From: Celeribacter ethanolicus
GTDB lineage: Bacteria > Pseudomonadota > Alphaproteobacteria > Rhodobacterales > Rhodobacteraceae
NCBI RefSeq assembly: GCF_001550095.1
Contig: NZ_LRUC01000047.1
Span: forward strand, 1 to 64,000
Direction: 5' to 3'
DNA length: 64,000 nt
The translations under genes and the position numbers were made by a program. A model generated the notes under the pieces. That model did no database searches. It worked only from the letters and a program-made list of their open reading frames with translations, and was not told the origin of the DNA. Of the stretch, positions 8,341 through 19,000 are shown one piece after another. Position 1 is the first letter of the stretch. Every line of letters starts with the position of its first letter.

Positions 8341-9460
8341 GACACTTACACAACCGATCGATCACGCCCTCGACGAGGTAATCCATGGCTTCAAGCTCAA
8401 TCGCCGTTTCCGGGTAAGACAAGCCTGCGGGCACGACCTCTTTGCCAGTGTTGTCCTTGAGCGGCCCGTTGATGATCGCAAAATTGCCTTTCATCATCTC
8501 TGCACGCACCGCATCGGCCTGCGACTTTGCCGCCTCGGTGAACGCGGGGCCATAAGGCGAGGACTTGACGAAATGTTCGCCCAGACCGCCACGCACGAAA
8601 TGACCAAGCGGCTGGCCTGCAAGTTTTTCCGAAACGAATGTCTCGTAGACCGGCGCCCCATTCCATTCCGCCCCGGTCAGATAGCCATGCGGTGCGATCT
8701 CCTGTTGAGTGGTGTGATAGCCACAACTGTAGCCTCCGATCTGTTCGGTCGTCCCGATCACCACTTTCGCGCCGTCGACATGGCAGGTGATGACATCCGC
8801 GCCGCTGCTGACCAGCGCATTGGTGGCTTCTGCCTCTTTCACGAGGGCAGACCATTCACCGGTGAAAATCACCTGTACCTCGATCTCGGGATCGACGGCC
8901 CGCGCACCAAGCGTGAGGCTGTTGATGTTCAGAAGCACCTGCGGGATCGGTTTTGCGGCGGCGAAACCGAGCTTCTTCGACTTGGTCATATGTCCGGCCA
9001 CGATACCGTTCAGATATTGCGCCATGCCGATATACCCGAAATAGGAGCCCGTGTTGTCGGGATGCACCCGTCCTGCCACAGCCCGCCACAATGGCGGAAC
9101 TCGGCCTGCGAATATTTATTTGCCATTTCAATCATGTATGGATCGAAATAGCCGAAACTCGTCGCAAAGATCAGGGACCCGCCGTCCAGTTCGATCATCG
9201 ACTGCATGGTGCGCGCCACATCCGAGGTTTCCGCCACGTTTCCTCTTCGAGCACCCTCACGCCCGGCCTGGCCCGAACGGCGGTAGCCCCTTCGGCATGA
9301 GCCTGATGATAGGCATAATCGTCCTTGGGCCCGACATAGATGAAGCCGACCGTCAGACCGGAAACGGCCAATGCTTTCTGACCGAAAAGTGCGTCACAGA
9401 GAGGGCGGCCCCACCGGCCAGCAAGGCACGGCGAGAAACGGAATTGTGCGTCTTAATCAT
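8340..9460 (-). pseudogene. BMP-family ABC transporter substrate-binding protein, frameshifted
   Basis: A BMP/Med (PnrA-like) binding protein, the family that captures nucleosides or related ligands for ABC import. A strong AGGAGG site precedes an ATG at 9460, and the signal region MIKTHNSVSRRALLAGGAA looks normal. The frame stops after about 35 codons. Coding text resumes in another frame (GLTVGFIYVGPKDDYAYHQA, then SMIELDGGSLIFATSFGYFD), shifts again near 9085, and the rest (DNTGSYFGYIGMAQYLNGIV to MDYLVEGVIDRL) is continuous to about 8340. At least two or three frame breaks mean no full protein is made. Loss of this gene and of the nucleoside hydrolase fits shared decay of one uptake-and-salvage pathway. 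Confidence 0.88.
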
Positions 9461-9484
9461 GGTCCTCCTCATATTTTCGAAATT

Positions 9485-10183
9485 TTAATCTTTGCGCAGA
9501 AGCGGCAAGGATTCGATGATTATTTCAGCGGTTTTCGTCCAGTGCAGCGCCACAAGCTCTTCTGCGCGCGGCGCGTCGCGTTCCAGAACCGCCATCATGA
9601 TCTCGCGATGCTCGCGATTCAGATCACGCGTTTCACCGGAGAGCGCGATCGACAGACACCGATAACGTTCGCAGCGTTCGCAAAGCTGTGCACGCAGACC
9701 CAGCAACACCGGCGAGCCACAGGCCTGCACCACCTGTTCATGAAACTGTGCATGCGCGACATTCCAGGTCTCAAAAAACGCGATCCCTTCGTGGTCGGAC
9801 GCCAGCAAAAGATCCTCAAGCCGGTGAAATGCCGCCAAAAGTGCCCGGTCATCCGTTTTGCTCGCCCGTGAAATCGCGTTCCGAATCGCTTTCTTTTCCA
9901 GATAAATGCTGTTTTCCGTCAAATCCCAAAGCTCTTCCACGGACACGGACGCAACCCGGAACCCACGTTGTTCCGCACCTTCGACAAGACCGGTATTCGC
10001 CAGTTTGACCAGAGCTTCGCGCAAAGGTGCCGTGCCGACGGGATAGACCTCACGCAGCTTGGAAAAAGCCAGTTTCTCACCCGGCGCAAGACGCCCATAA
10101 AGAATATCATGCCGCAAAAGCCGGTAAGCGGTCGTGGCTTTGGACTTCGCCTCCTCGGGGAAGGCCAATTTTGTCGCATCCAT
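9485..10183 (-). CDS. GntR-family regulator, FCD subfamily
   Basis: A 232-aa regulator with an N-terminal winged helix (residues about 10-75: AYRLLRHDILYGRLAPGEKL, then PLREALVKLANTGLVEG) and a C-terminal all-helical FCD ligand domain (about 85-225, with metal-binding type His in NVAHAQFHEQV and LNREHREIM). FCD regulators sense small carboxylates, sugars or amines and usually repress the neighbouring uptake genes. I use the ATG at 10183, behind GGAAA; an ATG at 10225 in frame would add 14 residues without a better ribosome site. It lies 25 bp upstream of the BMP pseudogene and is intact although both flanking genes are broken. Confidence 0.88.
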   Translation of the reverse strand: MDATKLAFPEEAKSKATTAYRLLRHDILYGRLAPGEKLAFSKLREVYPVGTAPLREALVKLANTGLVEGAEQRGFRVASVSVEELWDLTENSIYLEKKAIRNAISRASKTDDRALLAAFHRLEDLLLASDHEGIAFFETWNVAHAQFHEQVVQACGSPVLLGLRAQLCERCERYRCLSIALSGETRDLNREHREIMMAVLERDAPRAEELVALHWTKTAEIIIESLPLLRKD

Positions 10184-10289
10184 CGCTTTTCCGGTCTCTT
10201 TCCGTGTCTTTGATATCAGTTTCATACGAATATGAGGACCGACATTACGTAGTTCAGGCAGAAAGTGAACAGAATTTCGAAAAAGCATT

Positions 10290-11190
10290 CGAAGACAGAG
10301 AAACGACACGCCAATTGTCGATACAGCCAGACGGCGGCTTGTATCTCGGAACGTGACACGAACTCATCCAGCTGATGGGCCAGCGCCATGGAGCCGGGAC
10401 CGAACAAAAGTCAGAGAGCGATCGCCGAAAACTGCGAGGCGTCGCTGCCAAACCCCGCCACCCGGGCGGGCTTGCCGGACAGCTTTCCAACTCCCGAACA
10501 TAGGGATGATCCGCCGCAAGCTCGGATGCATGACCTTCGAGGCGGACCTCAAGCGCAATCCCATGCGCTGAGGCAGATGTTTCGACGGCCTCGGCGACCC
10601 AGACCGGATCAATCGCTTTGCTATAGCGAAATTTCATGTGGCAGCTCGCCCTGCCCACGGTGATATTCGGCGCCGCACCATCGTTGTTCACCACAATATT
10701 GAGATCGCACCAGGACGGCATATAGGCGACATCCTGAAACGCGCTCTCATCCCGCAGTTTCAGGTGCAGCGCCCTCATATCGGACAAAAACGGGATCAGA
10801 TCGGGCTTATGCGCCTTCAACATCTGACTTTAGGCCACGATGCGACGTGCCCCGGCCTTGGTCGTTTCCTCGTCGCAGGACAACAGAAGCATCACCGGCA
10901 CATCTTTCGGCAGGTCGCGAGCCGCCGTAATGAAAGCCGCGACCGGCCCTTTCATATCGGCACTGTCGAGACCATAAAGCCGGTCGCCCTGTCGATGCTC
11001 GGCCAGAGCGGTGCAACCCGCCCCGGTCCAGACCGCCGCACTGCCTCTGCTGTCCACCATCGCACAGTGCCGGACGTCACGATCCGGATCCTGCGGCAAC
11101 ACCGTTTCAAGCGCATCTGTCGCGGAGTGCCCGGCAAGGGCATCATGGACAGCGCATTGTCCACCAGCCACGCGGCCGCCTCCCAATCAT
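10290..11190 (-). pseudogene. M20-family peptidase/deacetylase (ArgE/DapE-like), broken
   Basis: Pieces of an M20 amidohydrolase lie in several minus-strand frames. They are RLYGLDSADMKGPVAAFI with LLLSCDEETTKAGARRIVA (about 10830-11000), the lid and dimerisation part NIVVNNDGAAPNITVGRASC with CHMKFRYSKAIDP (about 10600-10760), and the C terminus FGPGSMALAHQLDEFVSRSE (near 10320-10390). The zinc-binding GHxDxVP motif expected before RLYG is missing. A stop near 10830 and frame changes near 10490 and 10400 interrupt the gene. The substrate of the ancestral enzyme is unknown. Confidence 0.85.
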
Positions 11191-11591
11191 ATTTGCGATA
11201 GACATTCGCATCGACGATCCGGTTGGCACTGCCGTGAGTGCATCGCATCGGTTTGCCTACAGTTCGGCATCTCTGATGAAGTTGATGGCCCGGCTCACAT
11301 TTTGCTCCGGGCGCCGCCTGTCGCCCTCCTTTTGCAGACCGGTTTTACGGTGACGAAATCCTGCTTTTGTCCACTTTCCCGCAGTCAGGAAAACCCAATA
11401 CTCCTCTCGCGGCAGACCATGGCCGGTGTCAGAACATCCGGGCCGACACATCCAAAGGCAACACGGCGCGAGGCGCGTGGAAACGCTCATTCCAAACAGG
11501 GCTGCTGGCCTTGTGGACGGGCGCGCATGTCATTACTGTCGCCCTTCACATCGAAAGTGTTCGAGTACAAACCGCGTTAGGAAAAGAAACA
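11191..11591. other. Intergenic or degraded stretch before the XRE gene
   Basis: About 400 bp with no convincing gene. The minus strand shows a fragment (IVDANVYRKYDWEAAAWLVD near 11150-11215) that reads like part of a protein but has no usable start or family match. The right part must hold the promoter of the XRE gene; I see only a weak AAAGAAACA ribosome site before its ATG. Confidence 0.5.
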
Positions 11592-12395
11592 ATGCAACCC
11601 CAGAACCTTCCGCGAAATCTCCGCCTCCTGCTTGGCAAATACCGCTCCCTGGCCGAGGGGGCCCATGACATCGGGATCAACCGCCAGCAGTTGAACAAAT
11701 ATCTCAATGGCAGCAGTTTTCCCTCTGCCAGAACTCTTCAGCGGATAGCCACGACTCTCGGTGTCGATATAGATGTTTTGCTTGCAGATCCTGCCCAGGC
11801 GAAACAGGCATTAGAAGCCCAAACCGCATCTCCCTCTCCGATAGAAGCCGCGATGCAATCCGCTTATAGCGCATCTCTCGATCGCCTCATTCGGGAAGAG
11901 GGCACTCTGAAAGCCTATTGCGGCGACTATCTCTGCTGGCATCGGACGGCCATTTCCGACGCCTATATCCACGCAAGCCTCATCCGGATTTATCAGAAAG
12001 ATCGAAAAACCTATGCGAAATCCCTGATCGCAATTCGACGCGACGGTCAGCCCTCGCATGGGATCAAAACCTATGTGCATGATTCACATATTTTTCTGAA
12101 CGCCGGCTGCCTGCATCTGGTGCGCATGTCGCATCTGGCGGGTGGGGAGACCGATCTCGGGCTGATGATCCTGAAACTTCCACGGCTGCCTTCGGAAAAG
12201 ACACTCCACGGTCACACGCTGACGACCAGCATCCATGTCTCTGGCAACATCGTGCCATCCAAGGTGATCATGCGGAAAGTCACAGGCCCCCCCTTACAGA
12301 TTTTCCGTCGACATTGCGGGGCATGGCGCCTCGACGACCTTCATACGGAAAAGGACATCCGGGCAGAGTTCAGCGCCGGAATGTATGTGGAATGA
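11592..12395 (+). CDS. XRE-type helix-turn-helix transcriptional regulator
   Basis: A 267-aa protein. Residues about 5-60 form an XRE/Cro helix-turn-helix (GINRQQLNKYLNGSSFPSAR and LQRIATTLGVDIDVLL). The remaining 200 residues form an unnamed domain with strand-rich text (LIAIRRDGQPSHGIKTYVHD, and PPLQIFRRHCGAWRLDDL near the end), likely a sensor or oligomerisation domain. I chose the ATG at 11592 because the HTH begins right after it; the frame extends upstream to 11367 but that part is unlike a protein N terminus. It converges on the barrel gene and shares a terminator with it. The target is unknown. Confidence 0.8.
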   Translation: MQPQNLPRNLRLLLGKYRSLAEGAHDIGINRQQLNKYLNGSSFPSARTLQRIATTLGVDIDVLLADPAQAKQALEAQTASPSPIEAAMQSAYSASLDRLIREEGTLKAYCGDYLCWHRTAISDAYIHASLIRIYQKDRKTYAKSLIAIRRDGQPSHGIKTYVHDSHIFLNAGCLHLVRMSHLAGGETDLGLMILKLPRLPSEKTLHGHTLTTSIHVSGNIVPSKVIMRKVTGPPLQIFRRHCGAWRLDDLHTEKDIRAEFSAGMYVE

Positions 12396-12397
12396 CA

Positions 12398-12423
12398 AAA
12401 GAGGGGGCCAGGGCCCCCTCTTT
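12398..12423 (+). terminator. Bidirectional intrinsic terminator
   Basis: A perfect stem with arms AAAGAGGGGGCC (12398-12409) and GGCCCCCTCTTT (12412-12423) and a 2-base gap, flanked by A-run and T-run. It sits between the convergent XRE regulator and barrel genes and should serve both strands. Confidence 0.85.
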
Positions 12424-12446
12424 CCATCGTCGCACGCCAGTCTCGC

Positions 12447-15400
12447 TCAGAACTTGGCGATCAGGTTCAGGAAGACCCCGGAGCTTTCGTAATCGAGATC
12501 GGTCATGTCCTCGGACACCTGCCCCCATTCGTAGCCGACACCGATTTTCGCATTATTCCCGACGTGGCGATAGACGCCGAGCAAAGCCCCGGTGTCGTAG
12601 GTCTCGCTCCCTTCGGTATACATCAAGCGCCCCTCGGCCATCGCATCCCAGTTGTGAACGACGTGCCAGTCTAGACGCATGATCCCGAGATGCGCCGTCG
12701 AGTCGCTAAAGTCCTCCGTGCCGCGCGGGGCGACTTCCGAACGGCGGTAGCCGTATTTGCCGCCCAGCGTGAAGTGCTGGTTCAGGTCGTAATCGGCATC
12801 AATCGAGAGAACGTGGCTTTTCTGCGCGTCCCCTTCGGTGTCGCCATTCGCCGTCACCTGATCCGCACCCGGAAGGTCGTAGAGATAGGTGTATTTGAAC
12901 AGCACGTTCAGGCGCTCGTTGTCGATCGGGCGGAAGCCGTAGCCGAGGCTGGCCTCGACATATTCCCCGTCACGGAAGCTGTCGTCGTCATTGTCGGAGA
13001 TCAGCGCATCGACATTGCCGAGCCACCGCGCGCTTTCGCTGACATGGTATTCGAACCCGCCCGCAAAGGCCCAGGTGTCGGCATCCTGCGACACGCCATC
13101 GCCGCTTTCGGTGCGATATTCCAACCGGCCGCGTGCGCGCAGGCGATCCTCGTCTGTATAGGCCACGCCAAAGGAATAGGCATCGCGTTCGATGTCGCCA
13201 TTGATCTTGTCGCGCACCGTGCCGCTTTCCATCGCGCCGCTGAACGCCCAGCGCGCATTCGGCGTGAATGTGATCCCGTAGGCATCGGTCATGGAATGAC
13301 GTTCGCCAAAGAAATCCATCGAGGTTTCGGCAAAGCTCGAGAAGGTCTGGGAATGGCGATAGCGCCCGCCCATCACCACCTTGCCGCGATCCTCGCCGAC
13401 AAGTTCATAGCCGCCATTGGTCCGTGTCGGGTCCAGCGTGTAGCCGAGATAGAGCTCATTGTCGGCGGTCGGCGAATAGGCCAGACGCGCGTTGGCCGCA
13501 AAGCCTGCGGTGCCGTCGGAGGCCTCGCCCGAAACTTTGACCTTTTCACCCAGACGCGTGGCCGCACCAAAGCCCAGACGGTCGTCGCGGTCCAGCCCGC
13601 CGGAGCGGTCCACTGTCGCCTGCCCCAAGACCCAGACCTTGGTGTCATCGCTGAACGCATAGCTCAAACGCGCCGCCAGATCGGTGCGGTCCCCGGTTTC
13701 CGTCGGATCGCCAATCGTGGTCTGGTCGAGATAGCCAAGCGCCGCCTCGATGGTCCAGGCGTCCGTCAGATCATAGGCCACGCCCAGCTCGCCCTCGGCC
13801 TTGCTGTCGCCACCATCGCGGTCGAAATCCTCGATCCGCACGCCAAAGCTGAGCCGGTCGGACACCTCGATCTCGCTGCGCAAACCGATCAGGGTCTGAT
13901 CCTCGGTGATATCTTCGTTGAGGGTCGAGAACCCGGCCTCTTTGCGTTCGTAATAAAGCTCGGCATAACCGCCGGTGGACAGGCCGAGATCGGCAAAATC
14001 GACATGGCTGTCGAAGCGATACGCCATCGCATCTTCAAGGCCTGCGACGCCATCTTCGGTGATGGTCAGACCGCCATCCGACGACAGGCTACGGCTGAAC
14101 CCCGGCCCATCGGTGCCCGCCACTTCGACCTCGAGGAAACTCGATTTGCCGAATTTGTAATAGGCATCCACCGCCGCCATACGCTGATCGGCCACGCCCG
14201 TGGTCTCGTTCATCGCGGTGAAGCCGAGACGCAGATCGTTGGTCGCCCAGGCTTCGATGCGTCCGCCGTAGGAGAAGCCGTCCACATCCTCGACGGTCGG
14301 GGTGTATTCGTATTGCACCACCAGATTGACGTCATAGGCGCCCGTGCCGGAGCCCACGAGACCACCATCGGAACTCGACGAGCCCAGAGGTTGGGTCAGC
14401 GTGATCACACCCTGCATGTAGTCGATCTCGTAATCGACACCGGCCTGAAGGCTTTCGGTCGAGATTACCCGCCCTGTGTCGGGGTCCACCACCTGAACGC
14501 GCACCGTCTCTGAACCGCCGTTCAAATCCTGACGGGTCAGGAAATAGACTGAGCCCCCGGTGCCGCGCAGGATATCGCGCTGCGGCAGAGTGTCGGGCTG
14601 GGCGCCATAAAGCACCCCCTGCACCCGCGCTTCGCCGTCTTCGGTGCGGGCACTCGTCGCGCTGCGCAGCTCCGCGCCGTAAAGCGAACGTGTGTTGGAC
14701 AACAACTCGCCACCAGACACATCGACCTTGAAGTCGCCCCAGGTCAGGCGCGTGTCGTCTTTCTCCAGCCGCAGATACACCCGGCCCGAGGTCGGTGTGT
14801 CGTCATAGCTCGTCGAGTCGTCGCCATAGGTCGGATAGAGGTCCTCCGGGTCCAGGCGTTCGATCACCGAGCGCGGATCCTTTTCGTCAAGGCGACGGAA
14901 GATGTCCTCCAAATCGCCCTCGCCCGTATCCAAAGACGAGGTCACCGACCAGCCGTTGCGGGTGATCCCCGAGGCATAATAGGCCAGACGCCCCTCGGCG
15001 TAATTGCGTTCGTAATCCGGGTCGGCCTCAGATTCCGTGTCCTTGATCCGATGCCCGAAGGTCAGGTCGGCGATGGCCACATAGTGCCAGTCGCTCGCCG
15101 GAATCTCGAGCCTGCGGGTGATTTGTTGCGGTTGCCCGTAGCGCTTGAACTCCACATCCACCGCACGGTCACCCGCAGGCACGATCCGGCTCACGAGAAA
15201 CTCGCCGGAGGGCGTTACCGGAACCGTCTCGCCCATGACGCGCACCGGCTGACCGGCATCGGCACGGCCCGAAACGGTGACCATGCCGCCCACGATGGGA
15301 ATGGCGCGTTGGCGGGTGCGATCTTCGCCCTCGCCCGCCGCCGTCAATGGCGCGCCGGTGGTCTCATGCGTGTCGAAATGGCCTTCGCTGCGGTTCAGTT

Positions 15401-16052
15401 CCAGCGGCCAGGTTTCGTCGTAGCGCCCCTTGGCGTCATAGACGCGCACCACATAGACCATCTCTTCCGGGCCATCCTCCGGCATGGTCCAATTGACCGT
15501 GCCATTGGGCGCCACCGGCAGAGTTGCCACCGTGCGCGGGGTGCGGCCCATGGTGTCGATCACCCGCACTTCGGCGCGGGCAATATAGGCCGGGTAGTTG
15601 GTGGAGGCGCGGAACCGCACCACCTCGCCTGCCCGATAGGTCGCTCGAAGATCGTCGGTCGAGACATTGAGCAACCGACGCGGCGTCAGCCCGTCGAAAC
15701 GAATGTCGACATCCGCCCTGTCCGCCACGATGTCGGCCGGACGGCGCGGATCGGGGGGCGGCATGGCCCCCGCCACCGGCGTTTGGTCGATGGAGATCGA
15801 AAAGCCCTGAGCTTCGAAATCCGATCCCATCACTTCCTTCACCATTTCCGTGTTCTTGCCCACCGGCATGGTCACGACCACGTCAGAATTGGACCGTTCA
15901 CAGCCTTCGGGCTGCGGCGCCAGCGCCTCGGCACAGAGCGTTTCCGCCCGCGCCTCGCCCGCCAAAAGTACGGCGCTGATTGCGATCACTGATCCACCGC
16001 ACAAAATCCGCGTGAAGGTTTTCTGTTTGCTGCTCATACCAAGCGTCCTCAT
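12447..16052 (-). CDS. Large outer-membrane beta-barrel protein partnered with a DUF11 protein
   Basis: A 1201-aa protein with a signal sequence (ILCGGSVIAISAVLLAGEARAE). Residues about 110-330 look like periplasmic beta-sandwich modules (DDLRATYRAGEVVRFRAST; GTVNWTMPEDGPEEMVYVVR). Residues about 460-560 hold GTGGSVYFLTRQDLNGGSE and VDYEIDYMQGVITLTQPL, a block I know from large outer-membrane proteins paired with repeat surface proteins. The last 600 residues are alternating amphipathic strands ending in Phe (LNLIAKF), as in outer-membrane barrels. The ATG at 16052 overlaps the stop of the upstream giant gene (ATGA) behind GAGGG; an ATG at 16037 with its own GAGGAC is an alternative. It may anchor or export its partner; this is inference. 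Confidence 0.8.
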   Translation of the reverse strand: MRTLGMSSKQKTFTRILCGGSVIAISAVLLAGEARAETLCAEALAPQPEGCERSNSDVVVTMPVGKNTEMVKEVMGSDFEAQGFSISIDQTPVAGAMPPPDPRRPADIVADRADVDIRFDGLTPRRLLNVSTDDLRATYRAGEVVRFRASTNYPAYIARAEVRVIDTMGRTPRTVATLPVAPNGTVNWTMPEDGPEEMVYVVRVYDAKGRYDETWPLELNRSEGHFDTHETTGAPLTAAGEGEDRTRQRAIPIVGGMVTVSGRADAGQPVRVMGETVPVTPSGEFLVSRIVPAGDRAVDVEFKRYGQPQQITRRLEIPASDWHYVAIADLTFGHRIKDTESEADPDYERNYAEGRLAYYASGITRNGWSVTSSLDTGEGDLEDIFRRLDEKDPRSVIERLDPEDLYPTYGDDSTSYDDTPTSGRVYLRLEKDDTRLTWGDFKVDVSGGELLSNTRSLYGAELRSATSARTEDGEARVQGVLYGAQPDTLPQRDILRGTGGSVYFLTRQDLNGGSETVRVQVVDPDTGRVISTESLQAGVDYEIDYMQGVITLTQPLGSSSSDGGLVGSGTGAYDVNLVVQYEYTPTVEDVDGFSYGGRIEAWATNDLRLGFTAMNETTGVADQRMAAVDAYYKFGKSSFLEVEVAGTDGPGFSRSLSSDGGLTITEDGVAGLEDAMAYRFDSHVDFADLGLSTGGYAELYYERKEAGFSTLNEDITEDQTLIGLRSEIEVSDRLSFGVRIEDFDRDGGDSKAEGELGVAYDLTDAWTIEAALGYLDQTTIGDPTETGDRTDLAARLSYAFSDDTKVWVLGQATVDRSGGLDRDDRLGFGAATRLGEKVKVSGEASDGTAGFAANARLAYSPTADNELYLGYTLDPTRTNGGYELVGEDRGKVVMGGRYRHSQTFSSFAETSMDFFGERHSMTDAYGITFTPNARWAFSGAMESGTVRDKINGDIERDAYSFGVAYTDEDRLRARGRLEYRTESGDGVSQDADTWAFAGGFEYHVSESARWLGNVDALISDNDDDSFRDGEYVEASLGYGFRPIDNERLNVLFKYTYLYDLPGADQVTANGDTEGDAQKSHVLSIDADYDLNQHFTLGGKYGYRRSEVAPRGTEDFSDSTAHLGIMRLDWHVVHNWDAMAEGRLMYTEGSETYDTGALLGVYRHVGNNAKIGVGYEWGQVSEDMTDLDYESSGVFLNLIAKF

Positions 16053-19000
16053 TGCTCAACCCTCACGATGGTTTTCTCGATGGTCAGTTTCACACGGCCC
16101 GGCTCTCTCCAAAGATCCCGCAGCTCTCTCTCGACCTGCCGCATGGATTGCCGCGCCAGACGTTTCTCCGCAGATCCCGCCTCATCCGGCAGGTGATAGG
16201 CGATGCGCAGATGCACAGGTTCGCCAGCGATTTGCTGCACCAGACCTGCAAGCGCCGTTTCGAGCGCAGGCGTCATCTTCGGACCGGAGGCGGTTTGCGC
16301 GAAGCCCTGCGCATTCACATCCACACGCACCACACGGGTCAGCGCCGCACCAAAGTTCAGCTCGGTCATTTTGCCGGGCGTGAGACGCACGACACGCGGG
16401 TTCTCCGTGGTCAGGCGATAGCCGGTCGGCAGCGAGCGGGTGTCGAGCTTCAGGATAAAGTTCGAACCGCGATCTTCCGGCAGCATCGCACAGGGCACAT
16501 GGAAGCGGCCGTATTGGTCGGTGGTGATCACCGTGCCATCGACACCGGTCAGGCGCACAGCGGGGATGCCGTTCTCGACGATCTCGCGGCCCAGCTCCAC
16601 GGGCGCATCGCCCTTGCCGCTGTATTTGCCGCTGAAGATCGCATCCTCATCGACGATCCGGCTGATCGGACCGTTTTGATAGCCGTCCCGGTTCAGGTCG
16701 TTGAACACCTTGCCGTAGACATCGCCACAATCAAACACCGGCTCCGGGAAGATCGAGACAGTGGCCGTCGCCTCGGGCGACAGCGGTTCCCGCGTGGTCG
16801 AGTCGCGCAGGCGCGCCCGGTTCACGTGATCGCCCACATCCGCGCTGGTCAAAACCCGCGCCGAAAGCGTCGCCTCGATGGTGGTGAGCGGCGGCACGGT
16901 GACGCTGGGCCAGGTCACAACCTTGCCCTGCACCGTGACCTCGATCGGTTCCCCGTCCCAGGTCGCCGTGCCCTCGACATAAACGAAGTCGGCGGGCAGC
17001 ACGTCCATGAGATCCATCGTGCCACTGGTGCGCGGATTCTCATTGGTCACCGTGATAGAATAGGGCACCACGGACCCGCGCTCCACCACGCCACGCGGCG
17101 TTGTTTTGCGCAGCACCAGACCGCTGTCATAAAGCAGAGGCTCAAGCGGATATTCCGTCGGATCGTCCACGGTATTGCCGTCGCCATCGTCGCCGTCGTC
17201 GGAAAGATCGTTCACCTCGGTCGGGTCTTCGGTGAATTCGTCCGGGTACTCCGGCATCGCCGTGGCGAGGATCTGGTTCGACAGCCCGCCTGCGTCCACC
17301 GCTTCGATGGTCAGTTCAAAGGTCGCGGTGTAAGTGGCGGTCTCGCCCATCACCAACGTGCCTTCCGAAGAGCCTTCGCTCGCGGACACAAAGGTCGGAC
17401 CGCTGTCGAGAGCCAGCGTCTGGCCGGTGGTCAGCGTCAGGAAGGTGTCCTCGAGCGCCACATCGTTCACCGTGGTGTTGCCGAGGTTCTCGACCGTGAT
17501 CGTGTAGGTCATCAGATCGCCAACCCCATCGACACCGTCGCCATTGTCAGTCAGCGCCTGCGTCTTCACCGCCTCAATCGCGCTGATCGGACGTTGGATC
17601 ACCGTTTCGGTGGCCTGATCGCACACCAAAGGATTATCGATGCGACAGATCTCATAGGTCACCTCATAGGTGCCCGCCGGATTGCCTTCGGACAGGGTGA
17701 TGAGACCCGTGGAAGGATCGAGCGTCAGAGCCGGATCGCTGTCCACGACCGTAATCGTCACATTGTCAAGCGTCGCCTGCTCTTGGCCGATCATGTCGGA
17801 GGCCAGCATCGAGGTCGTGATGCCACCGTCGGTGTCAAACTCCCAAGGCGTCTCAGGAATGGCTTCGATGAAGACGGTTTCCGCCACCGCGTCATCTTCG
17901 TCATCGACCGTCAGGTCGCCGCCATTTCCGTCTTCACCATAGGTGCCGGTTGCAGTCGCAGTGTTGAGCACTTCGCCCGCGTCAATATCAGCCTGAGTGA
18001 TCGCGTAGATGCCTTTTTCCGTGAAGGTGTACTCCGCACCCGGGGCCAGAGACGGGATAACCTCGCTGATCTGATTAGCGCCCAAAAGCGGGTCGGTGAT
18101 CGTGACATTCGTCAAGGTGACGGTGCCGGTGTTCGTGACCTTGAAGGTATATTCAAGCTCCTCACCCACCTGCCCGACGGTTTGCGTCAGACCGGAATTG
18201 TCGACGGTTTTCTCAAGAACGATCGACGGTGCCTGACCGAGCGGCACGGTTTCATCGTCCGTATCCGAGACCTCGCCGACAACCGAGTCGGCCGTGACCG
18301 TCGCCTCATTCACCAGTTGGCCTGCATCCAGATCGGCCTGCGTCAGCACATAGCTCGCCTTGAACGTGTCGGTATCGACAGCCCCCGGCGCCATTTCGGC
18401 AATGCTGGCGCCCGGTGTCTCCCAAACGATCCCCGGAAGGATGTCCGCAAGGGTCACATCGGTCAGCGTCACGTTGCCCGTGTTGGTCACCGTAAAGCTG
18501 TAGGTCACGATCTCGCCGACTTCGGAGGGATCGCTCACGTTGCTCGCATCTGCGGTTTTGATCAGCTCAATCGCCGCAGTGCGCGCCACCGGCGTGGTGG
18601 TCGGTGTGTCGTTGTCCTGCGACGTGCCGGAGGTGTCAGTCACCTCTTCGTCGAACGGATCGGTACCGGTCACAAGTGCGGTGTTCTCCACGTACCCGCG
18701 GTCGATGTCCTCCTGCGTCAATTCATAGACGGCAGAATAGGTCGTGTCGTCTGTGGCACCCGGCGCCAGCGACGCAATCGGGCTTCCGGTCAGAACACCC
18801 ACACCTTCAAGCATCGCATCCGTGAGGGTCACATCGGTCAGGGTCTGCGAGCCGGTGTTGGTGATCGCAAAGCTGTAGGTGATCTCCTCCCCCGGCACCG
18901 GCGGATCGGAGAACGCCGTGGTCGCGGATTTCACCAGCGCGATGGCAGGCTCATAGATCGGTGTCACCGGCGTCGGGTCGTTTTCACCCGTCTCATCGGC

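Noticed and set aside
12690-14513. 607-codon plus-strand frame opposite the barrel gene
   Set aside because: Low-complexity Arg/Ala/Gly text, no ribosome site, antisense to a supported gene.
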